A DNA stretch of 64,000 nt from Gammaproteobacteria bacterium. GTDB lineage: Bacteria > Pseudomonadota > Gammaproteobacteria > Pseudomonadales > Pseudohongiellaceae. How positions within the stretch are numbered: the first letter of the stretch is position 1; every line of letters begins with the position of its first letter. Positions 1 through 9,572 of this stretch are shown in pieces. The translations under genes and the position numbers were made by a program. Location: the NCBI GenBank assembly GCA_029245395.1, contig JAQWPL010000033.1:62001-126000 (forward strand). Reading direction: 5' to 3'. The notes below the pieces were generated by a model. It had not been told where the DNA came from. It did not search any database and was given only the letters and a program-made list of their open reading frames with translations.

Positions 1-225
1 CTCTGCCATTACCTTCTCGCTGGAAGCCAGCTCACCATCCAGCCCCCCTATAAGCACAACAGTCGGCCTGTTCTGACCATCGACCTGATAGCCAGAAGCA
101 GAAATCAATGTGCCTGAAGAGGACATACCAATATTCCACTCCTGCGCTAAAGCAGGCGTCAATATCAATGCCAGAAGTGAAAAACCCAGGAGATTATTAA
201 GCAATGAAAAAAACCGGATATTCAT
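1..225 (-). CDS. Exported protein, N-terminal part only (runs off the window)
   Basis: An open frame begins with ATG at 225 and continues to the window edge, giving 75 codons without a stop. The first 25 or so residues form a typical signal peptide (positive start, leucine-rich core, A-L-A cleavage site), so the product is exported. The mature part starts QEWNIGMSSSG and contains a hydrophobic strand with the motif VVLIGGLDG. Such strands occur in M14-type carboxypeptidases and in alpha/beta hydrolases, but too little is present to assign a family. The gene is oriented like the MFS gene upstream of it. Confidence 0.6.
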   Translation of the reverse strand, partial: MNIRFFSLLNNLLGFSLLALILTPALAQEWNIGMSSSGTLISASGYQVDGQNRPTVVLIGGLDGELASSEKVMAE

Positions 226-295
226 AGTGAAAAATTTCTGCCCCTTGAATCATTAGGAGGATGATACACAAATTATCGCCGACACTGACAAGGTA

Positions 296-1525
296 TCAGC
301 TTTCAAAAAATTCCCGCATTTGTTGACGCTTTCCGATCATCAAGATCAGGCCGATAAAACAACATAGCGCTGCCACTATGTTGGGAAGCATTAATCCATA
401 GATATTCGCAAACCATCCTATGATCAATACACCTACTGCAGGTGCGCCGCGAGTAAATGCAGCCCAGAGACTCAGTACCCTGCCCCGCATGTGATCATCA
501 ATACTGTTCTGAACCAGTGTCTGCCCTGCGACACTGCCAATAGTAATCGCGTAACCAAAAACCAGGATCAGACCCGTGGCAATCCATACAGTTTTAATAG
601 AGGCAAAACCTATAAGGGTCAATATTGCCACCAAAGTCATCCATAAAATTTCTCTGACCAATCCCCGTGTTTGTCCATCCATGGAAATTCTTAAACCGGC
701 CAGTACAGCGCCAACACCCATCGCTGAGGTAAACAGAGCCAGGGTTCCCTCACCTGCTTCGTAAACGCCACCAACAAATGCAGACAACATAAATGCTACA
801 GGCCTGGCAAAAAAGGACACCACTGTCAGCAAGACAAACATGGCAAGCAGTCCCGGTTTTTCCACCACGTAGTGGTAACCGTCTCGGATGTCGCGAAAAA
901 AGGATTTGGATTCAGAACCGATTATCCGCTCAGGCAGGTCAATGAAAAACCAGGCCACAAGAATCAGCAAGTAACTTACGGCATTAAAGAGAATGGCTAT
1001 GGCGGGTCCAAATACCAGCATCACGCCACCTGCCAGGGCAGGCCCTATGAAGCGAGCCACATTAAATGCCACAGCCGTGAATGCGGATGCGGCGACCAGG
1101 TCTTCTTTTTTGATAAGGTTAGGAATAATGGAAAGGCGAACAGGCTGATAGGCAGCCTGGATAACACCTTCCACCAGAGCCAGTGAAAAGAGCAAACCTA
1201 TCGTCAATAAATCCAGCCAGACCAGGTAAAACAAAATGAAAGCTTGCAGCATCATCAGCAGCTGAGCAATCACCGCCATGGTTTTACGGTCAAGGCGATC
1301 AGCCCATACGCCGAACAAGGGCGTCACAAATATCAAGGGGGCAATTTCAACAAAGGCCACTGCTCCTACCCAAAATTCTGACTCTGTCAAAATCCAGGCC
1401 AACCATGCCACCGCCAGGCGCTGCATCCAGAAACCGATCAGGGATATGCTGTTACCGCACATGTAAATTGCGTAATTTCGATTGCTGAATGCAGAACGCA
1501 GTGCAGAGAATTTTCCTGCGGCCAT
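296..1525 (-). CDS. MFS transporter, EntS-like group
   Basis: The 409-residue product has about 12 hydrophobic segments and the typical MFS loop-2/3 signature (GVWADRLDRKT) near residue 75, so it is an inner-membrane secondary transporter. The overall pattern (start near SNRNYAIYMCGNSISLIGFWMQ, a central break near residue 200, FIGPALAG in the fifth helix region) resembles the MFS_3/EntS group of exporters for siderophores and small hydrophobic compounds. The substrate cannot be read from sequence. It lies 30 bp downstream of ccmI in the same orientation, so it may be read through from the ccm operon, but nothing links it functionally to cytochrome maturation. Confidence 0.85.
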   Translation of the reverse strand: MAAGKFSALRSAFSNRNYAIYMCGNSISLIGFWMQRLAVAWLAWILTESEFWVGAVAFVEIAPLIFVTPLFGVWADRLDRKTMAVIAQLLMMLQAFILFYLVWLDLLTIGLLFSLALVEGVIQAAYQPVRLSIIPNLIKKEDLVAASAFTAVAFNVARFIGPALAGGVMLVFGPAIAILFNAVSYLLILVAWFFIDLPERIIGSESKSFFRDIRDGYHYVVEKPGLLAMFVLLTVVSFFARPVAFMLSAFVGGVYEAGEGTLALFTSAMGVGAVLAGLRISMDGQTRGLVREILWMTLVAILTLIGFASIKTVWIATGLILVFGYAITIGSVAGQTLVQNSIDDHMRGRVLSLWAAFTRGAPAVGVLIIGWFANIYGLMLPNIVAALCCFIGLILMIGKRQQMREFFES

Positions 1526-1555
1526 TTACTAATCCAGTTTGGGTGATGTCAGGTA

Positions 1556-2824
1556 TTACTGAACGATTTCACTGATGGATAAACTGATGTTCTCGTTCTG
1601 ATTCGACAGGACAAAGGTTTCTGATTCAGCCTGGATATCCCCGGACTGTGCTATAGGATTGCCAGAGTTGGAAAGGCGAGCACCCACGTACACGTTTTCT
1701 GCTGAGGATAACCTGGCAGCGGGCGTCATGGCATTTGCATCTGTTAACGTTATCTCTATCGGAAATTCCGGCTGCACGATATTAACCGCAGCAAGCGGCA
1801 TAGGAAATTCGGGGCTGCGTGCGTAAATAAACAAACGCATGGAATCATCCAGCAGCTCGAGCACCGATTCATCCAGGTTTACTACCAGGGTCACCGAAGG
1901 CCCTTCAACAGTTTCAGACTCTTCAGTATCAGGGGCGACTTCAGCAAGAGTAGGCAGTACGGATTCAACTTGCGCAATACGCTCTCTGATCACATAAGCT
2001 TGCTGACTATTGCCATCCAGTTGCATGAGCTGCCGGCGCCAGTAGGTAATGGCACCACGGAAATCCTGATTGATGAACGACTCAATGGCCAACAGGCTCA
2101 TGACAGCATACTCATTTGGATTCATGGCTAAAGTGTCATCAATAATCTGCTGGATTGGCGGACTCAGTTGCGATTCATTAGCCAGGTACATGGACTGGAC
2201 AATCTGGCCAAGTACAGTTGCTTTGTCAGGCCCGTCTTCCATTATGTCTGTCATGCCCTGAAAGGTTGCAATGGCATCATCGTACTGCTCAAGTTCGATA
2301 TATAACGTCCCAAGCATATAACCATTTTGAATATCATCTTCCCGGCGCTCTAAACGAGCCTGTAAAAAATCTGCAAGATTTACAAACAACTCCTCCTGGG
2401 CTTCGGGTGTTTCTGCTGTAGCCAACGCTTCAAGAATTTCTGGCAACTGCAGATCCCGAGCCGATCCAATCATTTCGTATACTGCATAACTGAAAAGTGG
2501 AACAAACAATAATCCCAACAGCGGCACTAGTTTTTTGGGTGCAGCAATACTGCCTTTCTGCCGATAATCTTCATCTTCCATGTCACGGAGAAAACTGCGC
2601 TGAAGTTCGGTCTTCATGCGGGCATAATCTTCTTCCAGCAACAGGGCTTCCTGTTTATCTTTTTCCAATTCGGAAAGCCCAAGTTCGTAAACCTCGATAT
2701 TTTTCTGTCGGCGGACTTCCCCGTCTTCTACTTTTTCAAGTGGACGGAAACGCCAAAGTGGCACCACAATAAATAGCAGCGCCAGAATTAGCAGGAGAAG
2801 ACTAAATAATAAAAAGGGAGTCAT
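1556..2824 (-). CDS. ccmI: Cytochrome c maturation protein CcmI
   Basis: The 422-residue product has an N-terminal transmembrane helix (about 4-24), a cytoplasmic charged loop with the CcmI-typical start of the CycH/CcmI family (RRQKNIEVYELGLSELEKD), a second helix near residues 97-116, and a periplasmic region with TPR-like helices (residues about 160-270). CcmI holds apocytochrome c and hands it to the CcmF/CcmH haem ligase. The C-terminal part (about 310-422) is a beta-rich domain of the kind found in longer CcmI proteins. It is the last clear ccm gene, 5 bp after ccmH. Confidence 0.9.
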   Translation of the reverse strand: MTPFLLFSLLLLILALLFIVVPLWRFRPLEKVEDGEVRRQKNIEVYELGLSELEKDKQEALLLEEDYARMKTELQRSFLRDMEDEDYRQKGSIAAPKKLVPLLGLLFVPLFSYAVYEMIGSARDLQLPEILEALATAETPEAQEELFVNLADFLQARLERREDDIQNGYMLGTLYIELEQYDDAIATFQGMTDIMEDGPDKATVLGQIVQSMYLANESQLSPPIQQIIDDTLAMNPNEYAVMSLLAIESFINQDFRGAITYWRRQLMQLDGNSQQAYVIRERIAQVESVLPTLAEVAPDTEESETVEGPSVTLVVNLDESVLELLDDSMRLFIYARSPEFPMPLAAVNIVQPEFPIEITLTDANAMTPAARLSSAENVYVGARLSNSGNPIAQSGDIQAESETFVLSNQNENISLSISEIVQ

Positions 2825-2829
2825 CTCTG

Positions 2830-3306
2830 TCAGTCCTGTTTATCTTTAAAAATTTGACGCAGGGATTCCTGCTCCTCAGATGACAGAGCAATCTCACCCT
2901 GTTCTGCCTGACTTTTAATCATCATGCGTCTGGCAATCAATAGGCCAGCCAATAGCAGCAGTAACGGACCGAACCACAATAAAAATGTGGCTGGTGTCAG
3001 ACGCGGCCGGTAAAGAATGAAATCGCCATAGCGACTACTCATAAAATCCTTGATTTCTTCGTTACTGCGTCCATCACTGATCTGAACAAAAACTTCCTGC
3101 CTCAAATCTCCGGCTATCGGCGCATCAGAATCGGCGATTGGGGCATTCAGGCATTTGGGGCAGCGCATTTCGTAAGTGAGTTTTCTGAAGCGCTCTTCAT
3201 CCTGCTCAGTATTAAACGCGTATTCTTCAATAGCGCCCAATACTGGAAAGGTAAGCAGCAAGAACAGCAAACAGAATGACTTTTTAAAGAGCTTGTTAAA
3301 GAACAT
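2830..3306 (-). CDS. ccmH: Cytochrome c maturation protein CcmH (thiol oxidoreductase subunit)
   Basis: The 158-residue product has a signal peptide, a periplasmic domain with the redox motif RCPKC (C49 and C52), and one C-terminal transmembrane helix (LLWFGPLLLLLAGLLIA). CcmH reduces the apocytochrome CxxCH cysteines before haem attachment. The family motif is usually followed by QNQ; here it is LNAP, but the following IADSDAPIAGDLR block is conserved. I chose ATG at 3306 rather than the GTG two codons upstream, because an AGG sits nine bases before it. The gene follows ccmG directly. Confidence 0.9.
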   Translation of the reverse strand: MFFNKLFKKSFCLLFLLLTFPVLGAIEEYAFNTEQDEERFRKLTYEMRCPKCLNAPIADSDAPIAGDLRQEVFVQISDGRSNEEIKDFMSSRYGDFILYRPRLTPATFLLWFGPLLLLLAGLLIARRMMIKSQAEQGEIALSSEEQESLRQIFKDKQD

Positions 3307-3312
3307 TTCCAC

Positions 3313-3846
3313 TTACCTGATTTGCTCAAGCAGAGGGACAAAGGTGTCATTCCAAATACTGCTGTCGATAGCGCCGATATGACGATGCAGGATCATGCCA
3401 TTTTGATCAACCAGGAAAGTTTCCGGAGCTCCGGTGACACCCAGGTCTATACGTAATGAACTATCAAAATCCACGACATTATAATCAAAGGGATTGCCCC
3501 GTTCTTCCAGAAACAGCCTGTCCTCTTCCATTGAATATTCATAACTGATACCAACAAATGTAATGTCCTGCTCACTTTCACTCAATTCCAGAAACAATGG
3601 ATGTTCTAAATGGCAAGGTGGGCACCAGGATCCCCAGATATTTATCAGCAATATGTTGCCAATAAAGTCCTCGGTTGAATACTCACCCTGCTCTGGATAC
3701 AGACTAGGCTGAGTGAATATTGGCAATGGCCGGTCAACCAGCGCTGAAGGAACCACATTTGGGTCACGAGTAAGACCAAACAACAGGAACCCTGACATAA
3801 GCAGAAAAATGACAACAGGAATGAAAAGTTTCAGACGGCGGTTCAT
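3313..3846 (-). CDS. ccmG: Thiol:disulfide interchange protein CcmG/DsbE
   Basis: The 177-residue product has an N-terminal membrane anchor (about 6-24) and a periplasmic thioredoxin fold with WCPPC (C75, C78) and a cis-proline loop GAPET (P141), the hallmarks of DsbE/CcmG. It supplies reducing power to CcmH and apocytochrome c. The start codon overlaps the ccmF stop codon by four bases (ATGA), which points to translational coupling in the operon. Confidence 0.93.
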   Translation of the reverse strand: MNRRLKLFIPVVIFLLMSGFLLFGLTRDPNVVPSALVDRPLPIFTQPSLYPEQGEYSTEDFIGNILLINIWGSWCPPCHLEHPLFLELSESEQDITFVGISYEYSMEEDRLFLEERGNPFDYNVVDFDSSLRIDLGVTGAPETFLVDQNGMILHRHIGAIDSSIWNDTFVPLLEQIR

Positions 3847-5843
3847 GCACCCTCCATGACAATATCATCTTTCTGCGTGACTATTTTGTCCTGCTGGCTA
3901 ACTTTTTCCTTTGTACGGTAACGCCGATCAAGAATCGCCGTTATGCCACCAGCTGCCATAATAAAGGCGCCCAGCCAAATCCAGAGTACAAATGGCTTTA
4001 GATGAATACGAACAACCCAGGCACCTTCCCCACGAGGATCACCCAGTGCGGCAAACAGATCACGAAACAAACCTACATCAATATCGGCTTCTGTCTGTAT
4101 AGCGCCGGTTGCAAAATAGGTACGTTTTTCTGGCCGCAATTGTAAATAGTCTTCACCATTTTTAAGCACCGTAATAAGACCTGCATCGGCTTCATAATTA
4201 GGCCCAGGCTGTCTGGTTACTCCTTCGAATATAAATTCGTAACCACGTATTACAATACTTTCCCCAGGTGCCAATCGAACATCTTCTTCTACGCTGTAAT
4301 GGCTGGTAAGACAAATGCCGAGAATGATTACTGCCATACCAGAATGCGCTAATTGCATGCCGTAGTAACTCAGACTTAGGCTTTTTAACCCTTGCAGCAA
4401 CGAGTCCTTGTTTGAAATTTTAGTGAGAATGTCACGAGCAATACCCAGGACAATCCAAAGTGCCAATGCTACTGCCAGGAATATGCCGAAATTTACTTCC
4501 CGTGTGATAGCTAGAGGCAACAAAATACCCAATGCCACACTCGCGATTGCCACTTTCGTGAGCTGCTCTTTCAAGAATGCTGTAGAAGTTTTTTTCCAGC
4601 GCGATATGGAACCTACAGTTAGAAACACAGCCAGGAGCGCCATCAATGGCAGAAAAATAGTATTGAAATAAGGCGGGCCTACCGACACCATGTTTGCCTC
4701 ACCATTAATCGCTTCATGAATAAGCGGATAGAGTGTCCCTAACAGGATGCCTGCAGTGGCCACGACCAAAATTATATTGTTAATCAGCAGAAATACTTCC
4801 CGGGACGTAATGGTATAACTTGCAGTTCCTTTCATGATTGGTGCGCGTAATGCATAAAGAAACAGAGAAGCACCAATAACCAATAGCAGAATGGCCAAAA
4901 GCACCAAACCACGTTCAGGATCTACAGCGAATGCATGTACAGAAGTAATCAGGCCGGAACGAACAATGAATGTCCCCAGCAGACTCAGGGAAAAGGCAGC
5001 GATTGCCAACAACACAGTCCAGCTTTTGAAGACGCCTCGCTTTTCCGTCACTGCCAGGGAATGTATCAGGGCTGTGCCCACCAACCATGGCATGAAGGCA
5101 ACATTCTCAACCGGATCCCAGAACCACCAGCCGCCCCAACCCAGTTCATAGTAGGCCCACCAGCTGCCCAGAGCGACACCAATAGTAAGGAAAGCCCAGG
5201 CTGCATTGGTCCAGGGGCGGGTCCAGCGTGCCCATGCGGCATCCAGTTTGCCTGTCAGCAATGCAGTAATCGCAAATGCGTATGCCACAGAAAACCCTAC
5301 ATAGCCCATGTAAAGAAAAGGCGGATGCACTATCAAACCAAAATCCTGCAATAGAGGATTCAGGTCAGTACCCTCAGCCGGAGTACTCAACATAAGCCTA
5401 TCGAATGGGTTGGAGGTAAACAGCATGAACAAAAGAAAACACACGCTGATAACACCCATCACAGACAACACCCGAGCCAGGATATCCAAAGGTAGATTGC
5501 GACTGAACAGGCTGACAGCATAAGTCCAGCTGGCCACCATCAGCACCCATAACAACAGGGAGCCTTCATGGCCACCCCAAACAGCCGTAAATTTGTATAT
5601 TTCCGGCAACAGGGTATTTGAGTTACTTGCTACGTAGGCCACCGAGAAATCATCATGCAAGAACGCATAAGCAAGGCAACCAAAGCTGATTACCATGAAT
5701 ACCCAGACACCTGTACAAAGTGGTCTGGACATTGCCATCAGCAATTGGTTATTCCTGTACACCCCAACCATAGGTAGCACGCTGAGCAATATTGCCAGAC
5801 TCAGGCCAAGGGCCAGGGAAAAATTACCTAATTCAGGAATCAT
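3843..5843 (-). CDS. ccmF: Cytochrome c haem lyase subunit CcmF
   Basis: The 666-residue polytopic membrane protein carries the WWD haem-handling motif (GWGGWWFWDPVENVAFMPW) near residue 245 and the PPFLYMGYVGFSVAYAF segment, both diagnostic of CcmF. With CcmH and CcmI it attaches haem from holo-CcmE to apocytochrome c. I placed the start at ATG 5843 (MIPELG, the usual CcmF beginning), which overlaps the ccmE stop by four bases, rather than at the GTG three codons upstream. Confidence 0.95.
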   Translation of the reverse strand: MIPELGNFSLALGLSLAILLSVLPMVGVYRNNQLLMAMSRPLCTGVWVFMVISFGCLAYAFLHDDFSVAYVASNSNTLLPEIYKFTAVWGGHEGSLLLWVLMVASWTYAVSLFSRNLPLDILARVLSVMGVISVCFLLFMLFTSNPFDRLMLSTPAEGTDLNPLLQDFGLIVHPPFLYMGYVGFSVAYAFAITALLTGKLDAAWARWTRPWTNAAWAFLTIGVALGSWWAYYELGWGGWWFWDPVENVAFMPWLVGTALIHSLAVTEKRGVFKSWTVLLAIAAFSLSLLGTFIVRSGLITSVHAFAVDPERGLVLLAILLLVIGASLFLYALRAPIMKGTASYTITSREVFLLINNIILVVATAGILLGTLYPLIHEAINGEANMVSVGPPYFNTIFLPLMALLAVFLTVGSISRWKKTSTAFLKEQLTKVAIASVALGILLPLAITREVNFGIFLAVALALWIVLGIARDILTKISNKDSLLQGLKSLSLSYYGMQLAHSGMAVIILGICLTSHYSVEEDVRLAPGESIVIRGYEFIFEGVTRQPGPNYEADAGLITVLKNGEDYLQLRPEKRTYFATGAIQTEADIDVGLFRDLFAALGDPRGEGAWVVRIHLKPFVLWIWLGAFIMAAGGITAILDRRYRTKEKVSQQDKIVTQKDDIVMEGA

Positions 5844-6295
5844 TGCTGGCACACTCCTACATCTTCCTCCTCGGCCGCATCCAGAGAAGCTTTTACTTCA
5901 GCAGACATGTAATCTTCATCATGTTTAGCCAGAATTTGTGTCGCCTGAAATGTGCCGTTGTTATCCAAAGCACCATCGGCTACTACACCCTGCCCTTCAC
6001 GAAACAAATCAGGAAGCGGCCCTGAGAAGCTGACCAATACGTCGTTGCAGAAATCAGTGGCAAGAAAATTAACTTCCGCGCCATCAAGACCCTCTTTGAT
6101 AACACTACCCATCTTCACCATACCGCCGATGCGAAAATTCTGTCCAGTTTCTACTTCACCCTCAGAAATTTCTGTAGGCGTAAAAAAAACGTTAATGCCT
6201 TCTTTAAGTGCGAACAACGTCAGTGCTACGGCAATACCGGCACCGAGAACGATAAACAAGACTATGGCCAATTTCTGTTGTCTATGGGCTAACAT
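5840..6295 (-). CDS. ccmE: Haem chaperone CcmE
   Basis: The 151-residue product has one N-terminal membrane anchor (about 9-30) and a periplasmic OB-fold domain. The haem-binding motif LAKHDEDY is present, with H125 as the residue that binds haem covalently and Y129 as axial ligand by analogy with known CcmE. It receives haem from CcmABCD and passes it to CcmF. It lies 32 bp downstream of ccmD. Confidence 0.95.
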   Translation of the reverse strand: MLAHRQQKLAIVLFIVLGAGIAVALTLFALKEGINVFFTPTEISEGEVETGQNFRIGGMVKMGSVIKEGLDGAEVNFLATDFCNDVLVSFSGPLPDLFREGQGVVADGALDNNGTFQATQILAKHDEDYMSAEVKASLDAAEEEDVGVCQQ

Positions 6296-6327
6296 GAATC
6301 ACTCTCTTTACACTCTAGACGTTAATT

Positions 6328-6555
6328 TTAATCTTCTTTCCCGCCATCCGGTTCTGAAAAGCCGGATACCGTACGTGCCTCTTCTCGAACCAGTCTTGCC
6401 TGCAACTGCCGGAGTATGCGTTTTTTAGCCAGCAAAGGCTGGAGAATATTAAAGGCAAAAATGAGCGCAAAAATGGCGTACGACCACCACACATAAACAG
6501 CATGACCGCCCATAGCAAAGAACTCGCTTAGAGACTGAAACTGAAACTCAGGCAT
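6328..6555 (-). CDS. ccmD: Haem exporter accessory protein CcmD
   Basis: The 75-residue product (MPEFQFQSLSEFFAMGGHA...) has one transmembrane helix (VYVWWSYAIFALIFAFNIL) followed by a basic cytoplasmic tail, the CcmD pattern. The family is usually 50-70 residues, so the acidic C-terminal tail ending in GGKED is slightly long. CcmD is needed to release holo-CcmE from the CcmABC complex. The ATG at 6555 overlaps the end of ccmC by 8 bp; a longer reading that starts further inside ccmC is less likely. Confidence 0.85.
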   Translation of the reverse strand: MPEFQFQSLSEFFAMGGHAVYVWWSYAIFALIFAFNILQPLLAKKRILRQLQARLVREEARTVSGFSEPDGGKED

Positions 6556-7312
6556 TGCTCTGCTCCCGCCTCTGCACTGCATTAACTAATTCTGCCACCC
6601 ACTGTGTACGGCGCTCTCGCAAGAGTATTTCATTTCTGGTCCGAAGAATCAGTGCAATCAGAAAAAATCCGAGTATGCCGAAACCTACGAAAAAAGCAGG
6701 CAACCAGATTTCTGGTGGGTTTGCCGCTGTATTGCTCAAAGACAGGCTGCTAGAACCCTGATGCAGGGTTTGCCACCATTCCACTGAATATTTAATGATG
6801 GGTAAATTCACGACCCCAACAAGGCTTAGTACGGCACAGGCGCGAGCGCCCGAATCCACAGAATCAAAGGCCGAACGCAGGGCAATAATCCCGGTATAAA
6901 GAAATAGCATGATGAGCGTGGAAGTCAGTCTGGCATCCCATATCCACCAGGTTCCCCAGGTAGGAATGCCCCACAACGAGCCTGTCGCCAGCGCTACTGC
7001 AGTGATAGTCGCCCCGATGGGCGCACAGGCTTTAGCAATCATGTCGGCAAGTTTGATATTCCAGATCATATAGCCAGCACTGAAGCAGGCCATCATGGCA
7101 TAACAGCCCATGGCAAGGGTGGCGGTTGGCACATGGATGTAAGCAATCCGGTAATTTTCACCCATCTGGTAATCAGGCGGCGTCAAAGCCAACCCCCAAA
7201 TCAGACCAATACTCATGAGAAACACAGTAACCCACACGAGCCAGGGCAAATACCTGTCAGTCATGCTGTAAAACAGCCGGGGCGAACCTAATTTAAAAAA
7301 CCATTGCCACAT
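6548..7312 (-). CDS. ccmC: Haem exporter permease CcmC
   Basis: The 254-residue product has six hydrophobic helices and the WWD motif WGTWWIWDARLTS near residue 125, with flanking histidines (YIHVPTA near 60, and a second in TLHQGSS near 185) that coordinate haem in the family. CcmC transfers haem to CcmE. It is followed by the overlapping ccmD and preceded by ccmB with a 28-bp gap. Confidence 0.95.
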   Translation of the reverse strand: MWQWFFKLGSPRLFYSMTDRYLPWLVWVTVFLMSIGLIWGLALTPPDYQMGENYRIAYIHVPTATLAMGCYAMMACFSAGYMIWNIKLADMIAKACAPIGATITAVALATGSLWGIPTWGTWWIWDARLTSTLIMLFLYTGIIALRSAFDSVDSGARACAVLSLVGVVNLPIIKYSVEWWQTLHQGSSSLSLSNTAANPPEIWLPAFFVGFGILGFFLIALILRTRNEILLRERRTQWVAELVNAVQRREQSNA

Positions 7313-7340
7313 AATGTTATTCAGTATTATCAGTTTTCAA

Positions 7341-8030
7341 TCAATTCACACTTATTCGCAAAGCCGCCCCTATAGCCAGAGGAGACAGACATATCGTCAA
7401 AACAAGTATTGCACCCAGGAGAGCCAAAAGACCAGCGTATGGCAGACTGCTCATAGCCGCTTCCACCATACCTGTACCGAAAACCAGTACGGGAATATAA
7501 AGGGGCAATATTAACACAGCAAGCAGCAGTCCACTTCTTGACAGACCCACCGTCAATGCCATGCCGATAGCGCCAAGCAGACACAGCACTGGCGTTCCAA
7601 CAAGCAAACCCAGTACCAGGGGCAGTCGTCCTTCTGCTGGCATCGCAAGCATGTCAGCAAATACTGGCGCCAGAACTATAATTGGCAAACAGGCTACCAG
7701 CCAATGACTGAACACTTTCGCCAGCAATAAAAAATACAGGGGCTGAGGACTCATCAGCAACTGCTCCAGCGAGCCATCTTCATAATCGGCCCTGAATAAA
7801 TTGTCCATGGAAAACATAATGGCCAGTAAAGCTGTCACCCAGATGACCCCTGAGGCAATACTGCTCAGAAAACTGCTTTCCACTCCACCACCTAAAGGGA
7901 ACAAAGTTACAGCTATAACAAAAAACATCAGCGGGTTTATCACTTCGCCAGATGAACGCAGTGCCAGCAGCAACTCGCGCCTGACAGTGCCAGCTATTAC
8001 TGCACCAAGCCCTGGACGATTCTCTGTCAT
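7341..8030 (-). CDS. ccmB: Haem exporter permease CcmB
   Basis: The 229-residue protein has six predicted membrane helices and CcmB features, including the N-terminal RRELLLALRSSGEVINPLMFF segment and the loop DYEDGSLEQLLMSP near residue 80. It is the membrane partner of the CcmA ATPase. The start codon overlaps the ccmA stop by four bases. Confidence 0.94.
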   Translation of the reverse strand: MTENRPGLGAVIAGTVRRELLLALRSSGEVINPLMFFVIAVTLFPLGGGVESSFLSSIASGVIWVTALLAIMFSMDNLFRADYEDGSLEQLLMSPQPLYFLLLAKVFSHWLVACLPIIVLAPVFADMLAMPAEGRLPLVLGLLVGTPVLCLLGAIGMALTVGLSRSGLLLAVLILPLYIPVLVFGTGMVEAAMSSLPYAGLLALLGAILVLTICLSPLAIGAALRISVN

Positions 8031-8662
8031 GATCTGTCAGCCACGCTGTTGTATCTGTCCAGATCTATGGCATCCACATGGCAACGCATCTGCAAAGAAT
8101 GATGCGTGGTCAATAACAAAGCGCCCCCCTCATCCACAAAATCAGCCAGCATGGCTTCGAGTTCGTCAACACCCCTTTTATCAAGAGCCGTGAAGGGTTC
8201 ATCAAGAATCCACAATTGTGTTCGTATAAGTTTCATGCGCGCCAGGCTAACCCGACGCTGCTGCCCCGCAGACATCATGTAACAAGGAATATCTTCATAG
8301 CCCTGCAGGCCAAACGCCGCTAGCGCTGATGATATATCTTCATTTGCGCCAGCCCCTCTCGAGGCACAGAACCAACGCAGGTTTTCGACAGGACTCAGGG
8401 TTTTATTTATAGCTGGCGCATGGCCAAGGTAAAAGACCTTGTCCCTGAATTCCGACATGACAGTTTTGACAGGCCGCCCGTTCCAGTGGATGTTCCCTGT
8501 AAAATCAGCATTCAGACCACAAAGAATTCGAAGCAAGGTGGTTTTCCCACTACCGTTAGAACCCTGCACCTGAATGGCCTGCCCTGCGGACAGGGAAAAA
8601 TCCAGATGCTGGAACAGCACCCGGTCATCCCTTTCACAATACAGATCTTTGGACTCAAGCAT
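8027..8662 (-). CDS. ccmA: Haem exporter ATP-binding protein CcmA
   Basis: The 211-residue ABC ATPase has a Walker A motif GSNGSGKTT (34-42), a signature MSAGQQRR, Walker B LWILDEP and a switch histidine in LLTTHH. Its short length and position ahead of ccmB identify CcmA, which uses ATP to free holo-CcmE from CcmC. It is the first gene of the minus-strand ccm operon. Confidence 0.94.
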   Translation of the reverse strand: MLESKDLYCERDDRVLFQHLDFSLSAGQAIQVQGSNGSGKTTLLRILCGLNADFTGNIHWNGRPVKTVMSEFRDKVFYLGHAPAINKTLSPVENLRWFCASRGAGANEDISSALAAFGLQGYEDIPCYMMSAGQQRRVSLARMKLIRTQLWILDEPFTALDKRGVDELEAMLADFVDEGGALLLTTHHSLQMRCHVDAIDLDRYNSVADRS

Positions 8663-8704
8663 GATTAACAGCCGTTATTGCTTTCAAGCGCATAAAGGCC
8701 GTGG

Positions 8705-8710
8705 ATTATA
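8705..8710 (-). promoter_or_regulatory. Candidate -10 box of the ccm operon
   Basis: A perfect TATAAT lies on the minus strand 43 bp before the ccmA start, in the 115-bp gap between dcd and ccmA. No good -35 box is visible at the right distance, so the call rests on the -10 match and position only. Confidence 0.4.
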
Positions 8711-8777
8711 GCGAAAAATCAGGGAGATAGGGTTCAAAGAGCGTGCAAATAATCTGTACTGTTGGGGCACGGGCGAT

Positions 8778-9347
8778 TCAGGATTTCGGCGGCGTCACAC
8801 CAGTCTGCCCCATATACTTACCCTGCCGATCCTTATAGGTAACAGCGCACTGCTCATCGGATTCATAAAACAACATTTGCGCAACGCCTTCATTGGCATA
8901 TATTTTTGCCGGCAATGGTGTGGTGTTGGAAAACTCGAGCGTCACATGGCCTTCCCATTCGGGCTCAAGGGGCGTGACATTGACGATAATGCCGCACCGC
9001 GCATAGGTGGATTTGCCGAGACAGACTGTCAGAACATTGGAAGGAATGCGGAAATACTCCACGGTTCTGGCCAAGGCAAAGGAGTTTGGCGGAATGACGC
9101 AAAAATCTTCATCAATACTGACAAAACTGGATTCGTCAAAATTTTTCGGATCCACCACGCTGGAGGTATGCACGTTGGTGAAGATCTTGAACTCAGTCGC
9201 ACAACGTACGTCGTAACCATAACTTGAAGTGCCATAGGAAATGACTTTCTGGCCATTTACTTCGCGTATCTGATCAGGCTCAAACGGATCCAACATGCCG
9301 TGTTCTTCTACCATACGGCGTATCCATTTATCAGACTTGATGGTCAT
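8778..9347 (-). CDS. dcd: dCTP deaminase
   Basis: The 189-residue product begins [12 protein letters not shown], the usual start of the gammaproteobacterial enzyme, and contains [10 protein letters not shown], the nucleotide-binding loop GKSTYARCG and the catalytic glutamate region [16 protein letters not shown]. Dcd converts dCTP to dUTP for dTMP synthesis in the cytoplasm. I chose the ATG at 9347 because AGAGGTGA lies just upstream; an in-frame ATG nine codons earlier gives an unneeded extension. Confidence 0.95.
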   Translation of the reverse strand: MTIKSDKWIRRMVEEHGMLDPFEPDQIREVNGQKVISYGTSSYGYDVRCATEFKIFTNVHTSSVVDPKNFDESSFVSIDEDFCVIPPNSFALARTVEYFRIPSNVLTVCLGKSTYARCGIIVNVTPLEPEWEGHVTLEFSNTTPLPAKIYANEGVAQMLFYESDEQCAVTYKDRQGKYMGQTGVTPPKS

Positions 9348-9456
9348 GCATTCACCTCTGCCGAAAAACCGCAAATATTACTCTGTAAGTGCCTTGAGCA
9401 CCACGACTAAACAGTGTGTATTCAGGAAAACATTCCCTTTAAATTTATAGGGATGT

Positions 9457-9465
9457 TGCTATAAT
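9457..9465 (+). promoter_or_regulatory. Extended -10 promoter of the cytochrome c gene
   Basis: TGCTATAAT on the plus strand matches an extended -10 box (TGn + TATAAT). There is no good -35 box, which is common for this promoter type. Transcription would start near 9472 and leave a leader of about 100 bases before the ATG at 9573, which is preceded by AGGAG at 9561-9565. Confidence 0.6.
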
Positions 9466-9572
9466 CGCGCCCCGATCAAACTGGCTTAGCGTAAAAAAGG
9501 CAGCAGTTCAGCCAATGTTCATATAACTAACCATTTACTATCTATTTACATTTACCAGACAGGAGTAACCCC

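Noticed and set aside
2830-3312. CcmH with a broken redox motif
   Set aside because: RCPKC keeps both cysteines; only the following QNQ is replaced by LNAP, which does not remove function.
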